A stretch of 64,000 nt of DNA from an uncultured Bacteroidales bacterium (GCA_934716995.1 CAKUYO010000004.1:54004-118003), one strand, 5' to 3'. Positions 56,251-64,000 are shown, counted from the stretch's first letter. Notes: generated by a model not told the origin, from the sequence alone. Translations and numbers: made by a program.

Positions 56251-58458
56251 ATAGATGTCATATTGCCATTGGCAATCAGTGATATATATACCTACAGCGT
56301 ACCTGATTCCATACCATGCCCCTCTGCGGGCATGCGTGTTTTGGTGCCACTCGGACGCAAATCGCTGACCGGTATTGTATTAAAAGAGCATACAGACCCT
56401 CTCAAAGAGGGAATCCGGCTGCGCGATATACTGTGTGTTTTGGACGAAACACCCGTTGTTACCCGGGACCAACTCTTTCTTTGGCGCTGGATAGCCGATT
56501 ATTATCTCTGCACTCTCGGCGAAGTATTGGCAGCCGCACTGCCTGCAGGTATCATTGACGACAACTATACAGCCCGCACCGCCACATATCTGTCGCTGCA
56601 TCCATCCGTGGACATTGAGCATACGCGCCTGCTGCTCCGCCGTGCGCCCAAGCAGTGGCACGTATTAGAGACCTACCGGCGATTGTCTGCCGCATCACCC
56701 AAAATAGAGAAGCGCATTCTGATAGAAGAATCCGGCGAATCCACCGCCGTCGTACGTGCCTTGGTAGAACGCCAAATCCTCGATGAAAGCGAGCAGAATG
56801 TAAGTCGTATCGCACCTTATACCGGTATTGTCGAACCGGCACATCCCCTGTCTCCCGCCCAGCAAAAAGCCGCAGACGAAATCCGCCGTGTATGGCAGTC
56901 CCACGAAGTCTGCCTGCTGCACGGAGTTACCTCCTCGGGCAAAACGGAAGTCTATATACGGCTCATACAGGAACAACTTGAGAAGGGGAGAAATGTGCTG
57001 TATCTCGTCCCCGAAATAGCCCTCACCACCCAACTCACCGACCGTCTGCGCCTCGTCTTCGGCGGCAGTCTGATGGTCTATCATTCGCGTTTTTCCGATG
57101 CGGAACGGGTGGAGATATATCACGCTGTCCGCCAATCCAAGAAGCCTTATCTGGTTATCGGCGCCCGCTCTGCCGTCTTTCTTCCTTTGCAGAACCTCGG
57201 TTTGGTTATTGTGGACGAGGAGCACGAGTCGTCGTACAAACAGGCGGAACCCGCTCCGCGTTATCACGCACGCTCCGCAGCGATCATACTGGCTCACGCT
57301 GTGGGTGCCAAAGTGTTGCTCGGCTCAGCCACCCCATCGGTGGATTCATACTATAATACCACGATCGGAAAATACGGATTGGTCTCCCTCTCGGAACGGT
57401 ATGCCGGTCTTCAACTGCCGAAAATAACCCTCATCGATCTGAAACGCCAGTACCATCGCAAGGAGATGTACGGGCATTTCTCCGATCCGTTGGTAGATCG
57501 GATACGCGAGGAATTGTCCCGCCATAAGCAAATCATTCTCTTTCAGAACCGCCGCGGCTATGCGCCTATGCTGCAATGTGCAGCCTGCGGGAAGCCCCCG
57601 CGCTGCGTCAACTGTGATGTACCGCTCACTTACCACAAACAGACCTCGCGTCTGGTGTGCCACTATTGCGGTTATTCCATTCCTATCCCACAGCGCTGCC
57701 CTACCTGCGGCGGGGAGATGCGCATACGGGGCTTCGGGACAGAGCGTCTGGAAGACGAGGTAGCCACACTATTCCCTGAAGCCAAGGTCTTGCGTATGGA
57801 TCTGGATACCACACGCAACAAAACGGCTTATCAGGATATTATCAACGCCTTTTCGCGCCACGAAGTGGACATACTGATCGGCACGCAGATGGTTAGTAAA
57901 GGGTTACATTTCGACGATGTGTCGCTGGTGGCGGTTCTGAACGCCGATCAACTGCTCAACCAGCCCGATTTCCGCAGTTACGAGCGGGCGTACCAGATGC
58001 TGGAGCAAGTGGCGGGACGTGCGGGACGCAAAGGACGGCAAGGCGAGGTGATGATCCAGACATTCGAACCCGACAACCCCGTTCTCGGTTATGTCTTGCA
58101 CCATGATTATCAGGGGCTGTTCGACTCCCAGTCCGCAGAGCGCAAAATGTTCCATTATCCCCCATTCCAACGGCTAATCACACTCATTCTGCGTCATCGG
58201 GATTTGCAGCGGTTGGAGATTGCCGCCACTACGTTGCAAGCCCGCTTGCAGCAGGTGTTCGGCACTCGTGCCGGCGGTGTGGTCATTCCCTCCGTGGCAC
58301 GTGTACAGAACCAATATATCAGGGAGATACGTTTGCGTATTGAGACTACTGCCAACATTGCCCGCGCCAAATCGCTCCTGATGGAGCAGATACGCTATAC
58401 ACTCACTATTCCGGACTGCAAAGGCACCACCATCTTACCCGATGTCGATCCGATGTAG
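56251..58458 (+). CDS. priA: Primosomal protein N' (PriA helicase)
   Basis: Superfamily 2 helicase of ~731 residues that restarts stalled replication forks. Walker A GVTSSGKTEVY lies near residue 220 (counted from TTG 56263), Walker B IVDEEHESSYKQ near 318, and eight cysteines in CAACGKPPRCVNCD...CHYCGY...CPTCGG near 440-485 bind zinc. The start is uncertain. The first ATG/GTG/TTG is TTG at 56263, but the conserved PriA beginning (xxVILPLxxxxxYTY) reads IDVILPLAISDIYTY, so four conserved residues lie upstream, open to 56227 without a standard start codon. I begin the feature at ATA 56251 as the shortest form holding them. Confidence 0.88.
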   Translation: MDVILPLAISDIYTYSVPDSIPCPSAGMRVLVPLGRKSLTGIVLKEHTDPLKEGIRLRDILCVLDETPVVTRDQLFLWRWIADYYLCTLGEVLAAALPAGIIDDNYTARTATYLSLHPSVDIEHTRLLLRRAPKQWHVLETYRRLSAASPKIEKRILIEESGESTAVVRALVERQILDESEQNVSRIAPYTGIVEPAHPLSPAQQKAADEIRRVWQSHEVCLLHGVTSSGKTEVYIRLIQEQLEKGRNVLYLVPEIALTTQLTDRLRLVFGGSLMVYHSRFSDAERVEIYHAVRQSKKPYLVIGARSAVFLPLQNLGLVIVDEEHESSYKQAEPAPRYHARSAAIILAHAVGAKVLLGSATPSVDSYYNTTIGKYGLVSLSERYAGLQLPKITLIDLKRQYHRKEMYGHFSDPLVDRIREELSRHKQIILFQNRRGYAPMLQCAACGKPPRCVNCDVPLTYHKQTSRLVCHYCGYSIPIPQRCPTCGGEMRIRGFGTERLEDEVATLFPEAKVLRMDLDTTRNKTAYQDIINAFSRHEVDILIGTQMVSKGLHFDDVSLVAVLNADQLLNQPDFRSYERAYQMLEQVAGRAGRKGRQGEVMIQTFEPDNPVLGYVLHHDYQGLFDSQSAERKMFHYPPFQRLITLILRHRDLQRLEIAATTLQARLQQVFGTRAGGVVIPSVARVQNQYIREIRLRIETTANIARAKSLLMEQIRYTLTIPDCKGTTILPDVDPM

Positions 58459-58460
58459 TT

Positions 58461-58500
58461 ATAGAATGATAGAATAATAGAATAATAGAAAGATAGAATG
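58461..58500 (+). repeat. Five 8-bp tandem repeats (ATAGAATA type)
   Basis: ATAGAATG, ATAGAATA, ATAGAATA, ATAGAAAG, ATAGAATG exactly in tandem, from 2 bases after the priA stop to 8 bases before the next start codon. Same unit as 29592-29615. Confidence 0.95.
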
Positions 58501-58508
58501 TATAAATT

Positions 58509-59408
58509 ATGAAAAGAAAGAATACATCCACACTCATTCGCCTTATCGTATGGCTCGCCTTTATGGGGCTCCTTACGCTTGTGGCTATAGGCGTATGGGC
58601 ATTGTTTCCCGACAGGACATCCGTTGTCTCTCTCAAGTGGTTGCAGTTTCTCCAGACTCTGGCAATGTTCTTCCTGCCACCGTTGCTTATGGCGTTTTTT
58701 TGCTGCGAGAAACCGCTGCAATGGCTGCACCTCGACCGTGGTATGAAATGGCAGACCGCACTCTTTGCCATCGTGCTGATGCTCTGCGCCATACCGGGTA
58801 TCAACCTGCTCAGTTATCTTAACCAACAACTCACCCTACCCGCTTTCCTCGAACCGCTCGAAGCCCTGATGCGCAGTCAGGAAGATGCGGCGAACCAACT
58901 GACCGAGCAGTTTCTGCAAGTGAATGGCATCGGAGGATTGCTGATTAATGTCGGTCTGATGGCACTTTTGCCCGCTATGTCCGAAGAGTTGACGTTCCGC
59001 GGCACTATTCAGTCTTTTTTTGCCAATTCACCCGATTCCAACGGTGCCTTTACCTCTGCAAAGTCTCTTTCCGTACGAACAAAAATCGGCATTTGGGCAA
59101 CCGCCATTATTTTTTCGTTTGTCCATTTCCAGTTCTATGGCTTTGTGCCTCGTATGCTGATGGGGGCTATGTTCGGCTATATGCTGGCGTGGACGGGAAA
59201 CCTGTGGATACCAATGCTCATGCACTTTACCAACAATGCCGTTGCCGTACTCTCCTATTATATCACCTACAACTACTCTTTAGACCCGGATTCTCTCGAT
59301 TCCATCGGCACTTCCTCCACACTGTGGCTCGGTATTCTCAGTATCCTGCTCGTGCCGGCAGCACTCATCTGCTACCCGCATTGCCGGCAAAAGCAGGCTA
59401 ATAAATAA
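58509..59408 (+). CDS. CPBP family intramembrane glutamic protease
   Basis: Membrane protein of 299 residues with about seven helices. The CPBP (CAAX/Abi) motifs are present: EELTFRGTIQ (EExxxR) near 157-166, FVHFQFYGFVPRMLMG near 204-219 and HFTNNAVAV near 238-246, giving the catalytic Glu/His/Asn residues. Bacterial members have varied or unknown substrates. It has no promoter of its own that I can see; the whole gap to priA is an 8-bp repeat array. Its last 11 bases overlap the converging chromate transporter gene. Confidence 0.92.
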   Translation: MKRKNTSTLIRLIVWLAFMGLLTLVAIGVWALFPDRTSVVSLKWLQFLQTLAMFFLPPLLMAFFCCEKPLQWLHLDRGMKWQTALFAIVLMLCAIPGINLLSYLNQQLTLPAFLEPLEALMRSQEDAANQLTEQFLQVNGIGGLLINVGLMALLPAMSEELTFRGTIQSFFANSPDSNGAFTSAKSLSVRTKIGIWATAIIFSFVHFQFYGFVPRMLMGAMFGYMLAWTGNLWIPMLMHFTNNAVAVLSYYITYNYSLDPDSLDSIGTSSTLWLGILSILLVPAALICYPHCRQKQANK

Positions 59409-60015
59409 AATAGCCTGCTACGCCGGCGAGGATAATGAGCAGAATGGGATGAGAAATAAAATCAACCGCTTTCTTGCACCACCGGTATTTCCGGGTCAGC
59501 GGCGCAACCAACTGTGGAAGAACGGTTAAGAAGAATACTACGCCAAAGAACACCCAACTATCCCAGCCGATAAAAGAAGCAGACCGGCTGTCAGGGTCAA
59601 ACGGGGCGGGGTTGATCAGCACCAGAGCCGCAGCGGCAATCAGTCCGAGAACCGCAAAACGCAGCATACGCAGGCTGTTCTGGAAATAAGGATTGGTCTT
59701 GAAGCGGGTGCTGAGAAAGAAATACAGCTTACAGATAGTGAGCATGATGATCAGGCTCGGCAGGATAATGGCAAACGTAGCCAGCACGCTGCCCCACACG
59801 CTGCCCGTAGCGGTATAGCCCACATACGTGGCGCAGTTGATACCGATCGGACCGGGCGTAACCTGGCTGATAGCCACAATATCTACAAACTCGGCTTGCG
59901 ACATCCAACCGTAGGTCTCCACCTCGTGCTGAATAAGCGACAGAATAGCCAGCCCGCCGCCGAAACCGAACAGACCTATCTTGGCAAAACTGAGAAACAA
60001 CTGCAAATACAACAT
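59398..60015 (-). CDS. Chromate transporter family protein (second half)
   Basis: Membrane protein of 205 residues with about six helices. It begins LYLQLFLSFAKIGLFGFGGG, the CHR-domain signature F-K-x-G-x-x-x-F-G-G-G, and includes ISQVTPGPIGINCATYVGY near 50-68. This is a single-domain (short) ChrA. Short CHR proteins come in adjacent pairs that probably form a heterodimer; the partner starts upstream at 60578. Transport of chromate or sulfate is the family label, not shown here. Its 3' end overlaps the CPBP gene by 11 bases. Confidence 0.92.
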   Translation of the reverse strand: MLYLQLFLSFAKIGLFGFGGGLAILSLIQHEVETYGWMSQAEFVDIVAISQVTPGPIGINCATYVGYTATGSVWGSVLATFAIILPSLIIMLTICKLYFFLSTRFKTNPYFQNSLRMLRFAVLGLIAAAALVLINPAPFDPDSRSASFIGWDSWVFFGVVFFLTVLPQLVAPLTRKYRWCKKAVDFISHPILLIILAGVAGYFIY

Positions 60016-60026
60016 ATCCGTTCTCC

Positions 60027-60578
60027 TTATTTAGCCGTCTTTTTATGCTCGCGCAACCACGTAAAAACCAGCGTGGTAACTATCGTAATAAAAATAATCC
60101 ACACGGGCGACAAATCCACCAGCCAAATCAACAGGGCTGCAGCCACAGGAATAGCCGCTGTCGCCCACGTGATTTTGGCAGACTTTGCCATTTTGAGCAG
60201 CGGAGCGGCAATCAGCGCCACCACTGCAGGGCGGATACCCTTGAATATCGCTTCTACAGCGGGTTGGTTCTGGTAATTGCGAAAGACCATGGCTATAGCC
60301 AGAATAATACAGAACGAGGGCAGTACAGCGCCCAGCACGGCACCCGCCGTACCTTTCCAACCGCCGCACCGCCAACCGATGAATATAGCCGAATTGACGG
60401 CAATAATACCGGGTGCGGCTTGTGCAAGGGCAATCATATTCAGGAACTCTTCCTCGTCAATCCAATGCTGCCTGTCCACCACCTCACGCTGTATGAGCGG
60501 AATCATAGCATAGCCTCCCCCAAGCGTAAAAGTACCTATTTTGAGATATGTCCAAAAGAGTTGAAAAAATCCAACCAT
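60027..60578 (-). CDS. Chromate transporter family protein (first half)
   Basis: Membrane protein of 183 residues: FFQLFWTYLKIGTFTLGGGY at the start (CHR signature), ALAQAAPGIIAVNSAIFIGW near 52-71, then three or four helices. It pairs with the 59398 gene 11 bases downstream. I use the ATG at 60578; in-frame sequence up to 60671 is open but overlaps udk. It starts 43 bases after the udk stop and may share its transcript. Confidence 0.92.
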   Translation of the reverse strand: MVGFFQLFWTYLKIGTFTLGGGYAMIPLIQREVVDRQHWIDEEEFLNMIALAQAAPGIIAVNSAIFIGWRCGGWKGTAGAVLGAVLPSFCIILAIAMVFRNYQNQPAVEAIFKGIRPAVVALIAAPLLKMAKSAKITWATAAIPVAAALLIWLVDLSPVWIIFITIVTTLVFTWLREHKKTAK

Positions 60579-60621
60579 AATTATTTCGGGGTTTTCACAA
60601 ATTCCCTTTATTGGAAAAACG

Positions 60622-61239
60622 TTATTTTTTCTCGGCGAGTTGCTGTTTGACAAACTTGACCAGCGTATCAATTGCCACTTTGTTGTGCCCGCCCTGCGGG
60701 ATAATCAGGTCGGCATAGCGTTTGCACGGCTCGATAAACTGCTCGTGCATAGGTTTCAGTACACGCTGATAACGCTCCATCACCGCCTCGGCAGTACGCC
60801 CACGCTCTACCACATCGCGTTGCATAACGCGGATCAGACGGTCATCAGCATCGGCATCCACAAAGAGTTTCAGATCCATCTGTTGGCGCAGTTTCTTGTC
60901 GCTCAACGCCATGATACCCTCCACGATAATCACCTCTTTGGGTTCGATGTGGATGGTCTCTTTCTGGCGCGTGCAGGTCAGATAGTCATAGACCGGTTGC
61001 TCAATGGCTTCGCCGCGCTTGAGCATCTCAATGTGCTTTGCCAGCAGCGGCCACTCGAAAGCATCGGGGTGGTCGAAATTGATGTTCTGCCGTTCTTCTA
61101 CGGGAACATGGCTTGAGTCTTTGTAATAGGAGTCTTGGGGAATTACCACCACTTCGCCTTTGGGCAGGCGTTCTGTCAGTTTCTTAACCACCGTTGTTTT
61201 ACCCGAGCCGGTGCCGCCCGCAATGCCGATAATGAACAT
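60622..61239 (-). CDS. udk: Uridine kinase
   Basis: Uridine/cytidine kinase of 205 residues. P-loop GIAGGTGSGKTT lies at residues 5-16; IPQDSYYKD near 45-53, NFDHPDAF near 67-74 and the VDADADDRLIRVMQRD lid region are all present. It phosphorylates uridine and cytidine in pyrimidine salvage. The ATG at 61239 gives the family start; an upstream frame to 61287 crosses the promoter. It has a good promoter and precedes the chromate transporter pair. Confidence 0.95.
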   Translation of the reverse strand: MFIIGIAGGTGSGKTTVVKKLTERLPKGEVVVIPQDSYYKDSSHVPVEERQNINFDHPDAFEWPLLAKHIEMLKRGEAIEQPVYDYLTCTRQKETIHIEPKEVIIVEGIMALSDKKLRQQMDLKLFVDADADDRLIRVMQRDVVERGRTAEAVMERYQRVLKPMHEQFIEPCKRYADLIIPQGGHNKVAIDTLVKFVKQQLAEKK

Positions 61240-61264
61240 GAGAGGAATGTTTGTTTTCGGGCTA

Positions 61265-61295
61265 CAAAGGTAGTACATTTTTTCCATACTCGCAA
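61265..61295 (-). promoter_or_regulatory. Promoter for udk
   Basis: Minus-strand TTG (61293-61295) and TACCTTTG (61265-61272), 20 bases apart, ~25 bases before the start codon. Confidence 0.72.
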
Positions 61296-61400
61296 TATCA
61301 TATTGCTATTTGCACAAATGCCGGGATTTTATGCAAAAAAGTCTGCCCGACAATCCCTTGCCAGGCAAACCACCATGTTATCTGTAAAAAAGATCTTCAC

Positions 61401-61916
61401 TTACTCTTCTACGCGCAGCGTAGAGAGATACGCTTCATCTATCGTGAAATAGAAATTAAATATCGTGTCATTAAGCGTCTCCGAGCGATAATTTTTCGTT
61501 AGTAGAATGGCATTCTGCAAGTCATAAGACCAATATGTTTTCCCATTTGCCTCGATAGAGATATATGGATCTGTATATTTGCGACGATTCTTATAATCAT
61601 ACAATACATATTCTGTTTGATTATCTGCAGTAAGTACCGGAATACCTTGCTCTGTATCTGCACCGCGTGTCTGCACCTGTTGGTCTATCCGCACAGAATA
61701 TGAAGGCGATACAGCAATAGTCTTATCAATGTGATTGTAGTGTTTGCTTTTGGATTCTGCAAAGTATTCGAATATAACTTCACTATCCAACCTATTGGTT
61801 ACGAAATAATTATAGGTATAATCCCTTGTGTATTTCATATTCTCTACCGGTTCTTCGCACGAACTTAACACACCAATGGCGCACAGCAAGATAAATATTT
61901 TATATATTGTTTTCAT
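61401..61916 (-). CDS. Lipoprotein of unknown function, paralogue 1
   Basis: Predicted lipoprotein of 171 residues: signal peptide and lipobox (LSSC near 17-20), then a beta-rich domain. It shares a pattern with the gene just upstream: YNYFVTNRLDSEVIFEYFA near the start (YNYYLTNNTDAVITFYFA in the neighbour) and TKNYRSETLNDTIFNFYFTI near the end (TKNYRIKIEQDTIFNFYFSI). The two are tandem paralogues. I do not recognise the family. The start at 61916 gives the signal peptide and leaves 7 bases to the upstream gene's stop. This region is AT-richer than the rest of the window. Confidence 0.8.
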   Translation of the reverse strand: MKTIYKIFILLCAIGVLSSCEEPVENMKYTRDYTYNYFVTNRLDSEVIFEYFAESKSKHYNHIDKTIAVSPSYSVRIDQQVQTRGADTEQGIPVLTADNQTEYVLYDYKNRRKYTDPYISIEANGKTYWSYDLQNAILLTKNYRSETLNDTIFNFYFTIDEAYLSTLRVEE

Positions 61917-61923
61917 AACTCCG

Positions 61924-62448
61924 TTATTTAAGTGTTTGTACAAAAGCAGAATCTATCGAGAAATAGAAATTGAAGATAGTGTCTTGTTCAATCTTTATCC
62001 TGTAATTTTTCGTATAAAACGGCAATTTGTCCGATTCTAAATCAAACTCCCGTTTCTTGTCACCTATCAATAGATAGGTGGTCGTTGTAGTATTGCTATC
62101 CATTTCCTTGGGATTCCAAAGTATGGTTGTGGATTCTTTATAAGGATCGATAGCAGGCAATTCGGTCATCGTGCTGTCTTTCTGATAGCCTGTCCGCCAC
62201 ATATAATCATTTATCTTTCCGGATGTAGATGGAGCAAGGACTACTATTTGTTCTTTGGGGGGCAAACTGGAAGAGTGGTCTTTCTGTGCAAAATAGAATG
62301 TAATCACCGCATCTGTGTTATTGGTTAAATAGTAGTTGTATTGATACCAAGGAGTATATATTATATCGGCATCATTAAAACGACATGAACATACACACAA
62401 GGCAATAATGAAACAGATAGCCAAATGCCTAAAACTTAATTTTTTCAT
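61924..62448 (-). CDS. Lipoprotein of unknown function, paralogue 2
   Basis: Predicted lipoprotein of 174 residues: MKKLSFRHLAICFIIALCVC is followed by the lipobox Cys (SC), then a domain paralogous to the downstream gene (see the YNYYLTN and DTIFNFYFSID motifs). A second ATG lies at 62457. It is 15 bases after the stop of the 387-residue lipoprotein gene, so the three form one operon. Function unknown. Confidence 0.8.
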   Translation of the reverse strand: MKKLSFRHLAICFIIALCVCSCRFNDADIIYTPWYQYNYYLTNNTDAVITFYFAQKDHSSSLPPKEQIVVLAPSTSGKINDYMWRTGYQKDSTMTELPAIDPYKESTTILWNPKEMDSNTTTTTYLLIGDKKREFDLESDKLPFYTKNYRIKIEQDTIFNFYFSIDSAFVQTLK

Positions 62449-62463
62449 AGGATTCAATCTTGA

Positions 62464-63627
62464 TTATTGGTTAATTCTTTTAATCTGCAGTCCGTGCTGG
62501 TTCGTTGCATTTAAGTTGTATGATGTCAGCATCACATATTTCCCCGGATTATTAATGGTCTTTATATATCTACGATGAGAACTCAGTATATAGCCATTGC
62601 GGCTGACATTGAAGGTGTACTGCTTATTGAATGTCGAAGAAGTTTCGGCACTTAAGTCTAATTTCGTTTTGCACGCAATTCCTAACCAAGAACCGCGAGT
62701 AGTTTTATGGTAATTCTTTATCCTTACGTCCAAATGACGCATATCAGTTCCAAATATGGTATGTATTTGTCCTATCGTGAAACTGATATTCATTCTATAT
62801 TTGCCACTTGTTTCTGTAAAATCTTTGTCATTATCAAAATATACCATCGTTACTTGTGGAGCCTTTTGTTGGTTCTTTTGCAATGTCGCTACATAATCCA
62901 TCACCTCGGCTTTTGTTTCGTATCGGGCAATCTGCTCATAGTCTTTCATAGCGCACAGTACAAACCCGTCTTTATAGAAACGATGCACTTCATCGCCTAC
63001 CAAGAAAAGATTTTTCTCATTCACCAAGGCTTCTTCGCCCAATGCACCGAGCGGTTCTATATAGTGTTCTCCCAAACTATCATACTCTTGCAGATACTGC
63101 GGATAATTTTTTTGCATCGTAGAGAGGAAACTATCCATTGCTCTTTCTTCCAAACTAATGGCAGGTTTCCCTGTATCAGGAATACGTATCTGTGGGGCAA
63201 ATGTATGATTCAAATCCCCGATTGATCCGAATTTTGTAGTATCTAATCTGTCAATTTTACTATTCCACACTTCCCACGCTTTATCCCATTCTTCGCTGTA
63301 GATGATATTCGATTCCAAAATGTCATTTTGTATATTATTTTCTGTTGCCCAAGTGCGCAACTCTTTGTAATCCATATCCATAATCTGGCTGATTGTGGTA
63401 TCTAACTCGGCATACGATTCAAATACCATTACATTGTTGCCAAATAAATTTGGATTTTGCCGTACAAATGCAGCCGCACGTGCTTTTCGCAACATCGGAG
63501 TATCCTTTATTGCTATTTGCACCGTAGGAGTGTCTTCACCGCTCATTTGCGAGTTAAGCAAATCATTGTTGCTACACGACGACACTATCAAACATAGTGC
63601 CAAACTGCTTAAAAGAACTTTTTTCAT
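62464..63627 (-). CDS. Lipoprotein of unknown function, 387 residues
   Basis: Lipoprotein: MKKVLLSSLALCLIVSSCSN with lipobox at 15-18. The N-terminal half is helical and acidic; VMVFESYAELDTTISQIMDM recalls the 'Tyr/Glu-Leu' repeats at the start of DUF4848-like Bacteroides lipoproteins, and the C-terminal half is beta-rich (NYHKTTRGSWLGIACKTKLD, FNVSRNGYILSSHRRYIKTI). The DUF4848 link is a guess from layout. It lies 33 bases after the truncated gene and ahead of two smaller lipoprotein genes. Its base composition is AT-rich relative to the window. Confidence 0.78.
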   Translation of the reverse strand: MKKVLLSSLALCLIVSSCSNNDLLNSQMSGEDTPTVQIAIKDTPMLRKARAAAFVRQNPNLFGNNVMVFESYAELDTTISQIMDMDYKELRTWATENNIQNDILESNIIYSEEWDKAWEVWNSKIDRLDTTKFGSIGDLNHTFAPQIRIPDTGKPAISLEERAMDSFLSTMQKNYPQYLQEYDSLGEHYIEPLGALGEEALVNEKNLFLVGDEVHRFYKDGFVLCAMKDYEQIARYETKAEVMDYVATLQKNQQKAPQVTMVYFDNDKDFTETSGKYRMNISFTIGQIHTIFGTDMRHLDVRIKNYHKTTRGSWLGIACKTKLDLSAETSSTFNKQYTFNVSRNGYILSSHRRYIKTINNPGKYVMLTSYNLNATNQHGLQIKRINQ

Positions 63628-63660
63628 TTTAGAAAGTAATTTATTGGTTAATGTTGGTTA

Positions 63661-63924
63661 TCAGAGAGCAAACTCTCCCTGTACTGTATTTTCTTTGTTT
63701 TGCAAACGCAATGTATATTTTCCGGATTGCCAATCGGCAAGTGATATTTCCAACACATCACCTGCAAATACGCTTTCGGTGGTTTCATACACGACACTCT
63801 CTGCACATTCTATGCGCACCTGCGTTGTACCTACATTCTCTTGCACCAGTATCCACAATGTATTCTCCGATAGAATTACCTCGTAGTCAAACAACCCGTC
63901 TAACGAATAAGGTTTGATGCGTGG
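63661..63924 (-). pseudogene. 5'-truncated gene for a small secreted (DUF3244-like) protein
   Basis: About 88 codons are open with no ATG; the only standard start is TTG at 63894. In-frame sequence continues upstream as PRIKPYSLDGLFDYEV until a TGA at 63925-63927, which lies at the edge of what looks like an insertion sequence. The readable part (VLEISLADWQSGKYTLRLQN near its end) resembles the C-terminal two thirds of DUF3244-type small secreted proteins, which normally have a signal peptide and ~125 residues. I infer loss of the 5' end. It is followed 33 bases later by the lipoprotein genes. Confidence 0.6.
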
Positions 63925-63927
63925 TCA

Positions 63928-64000
63928 TTAGTGTCCCATTAAAATTGAAACATATTAAAAATCAATAAATAATTGCCCATTAGGGTCATTTTGTTCTTTG
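63928..64000 (-). mobile_element. End of a probable insertion sequence, with transposase tail
   Basis: On the minus strand a frame enters from outside the window and ends at 63955 with the residues KEQNDPNGQLFIDF and TAA, which resembles the C-termini of IS4-type transposases of Bacteroidetes. About 25 bases further is TTAATGGGACACTAATG, a plausible terminal inverted repeat. The other end is not in the window, so neither the repeat nor a target duplication can be confirmed. Confidence 0.45.

Noticed and set aside
59398..60578. Chromate resistance locus
   Set aside because: The paired CHR proteins carry the family name, but no regulator or reductase is nearby and the true substrate is unknown.

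Overview
The window looks like a chromosomal segment of a Bacteroidetes bacterium, most likely order Bacteroidales; the family cannot be fixed from this sequence alone. The evidence is phylum-typical gene content (DUF5683 protein, GldH, fused SecDF, bS16 with a long tail, ATP-type PckA, RicT/PSP1 next to HolB, many lipoproteins) and promoters of the Bacteroidetes type. At least 17 intergenic sites pair a TTTG/TTG element with TAnnTTTG about 19-20 bases later. Shine-Dalgarno sequences are not conspicuous. Most of the window is balanced in base composition and codes for housekeeping functions; the last ~2.7 kb is clearly more AT-rich.

Layout. 1-4.0 kb: chromosome partitioning and envelope operon (parA, parB, DUF5683, LysM transglycosylase, MerR), joined by overlapping TTG/GTG starts. 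4.0-7.4 kb: YfhO-type membrane protein and a DUF5672 protein. 7.6-9.7 kb: YchF and a Ca2+/cation antiporter. 9.8-12.3 kb (minus): chain-length-determinant protein, glycosyltransferase, ribosomal protein bS16. 12.6-14.1 kb: CCA-adding enzyme. 14.2-19.4 kb (minus): RsfS, FtsH, M16 peptidase. 20.2-24.3 kb: a 1383-residue secreted protein. 24.4-31.9 kb: rhomboid protease, HU, adenylate kinase, Obg, ClC channel, RluD-like synthase, PASTA protein, tiny cysteine-rich lipoprotein. 32.3-40.8 kb: Dabb protein, M13 peptidase, YhcH, glycogen branching enzyme, TlpA-like lipoprotein, NagB, HsdR_N nuclease-fold protein, PhoH. 41.0 kb: tRNA-His. 41.3-50.8 kb (minus): SecDF, PckA, TrmB, GldH, RicT, HolB. 51.1-59.4 kb: NfeD, FloA, omega-amidase, RecJ, thymidine kinase, PriA, CPBP protease. 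59.4-61.2 kb (minus): uridine kinase and a two-gene chromate transporter. 61.4-63.6 kb (minus): accessory lipoprotein cluster, apparently cut at its 5' end by an insertion sequence that runs off the window.

The most unusual content lies between genes. (1) A dispersed palindromic element is present as two nearly identical ~153-bp copies 12 kb apart plus diverged partial copies; its main hairpin shows a compensatory base-pair change between copies. (2) Arrays of 3-5 head-to-tail 11-bp units occur at eight or more intergenic sites, several sharing an AATCACCC core, and both full dispersed elements run directly into one. (3) A promoter followed ~75 bases later by an intrinsic terminator at 46.6-46.7 kb looks like a small RNA gene. 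No CRISPR array, rRNA operon, prophage or recognisable defence island is present.

Functionally the window combines DNA maintenance (ParAB, RecJ, PriA, HolB, HU), RNA and ribosome work (CCA enzyme, RluD-like, TrmB, RsfS, Obg, YchF, bS16), envelope traffic and quality control (SecDF, FtsH, rhomboid, FloA/NfeD, M13/M16 peptidases) and central carbon or nucleotide metabolism (PckA, GlgB, NagB, Adk, Tdk, Udk).
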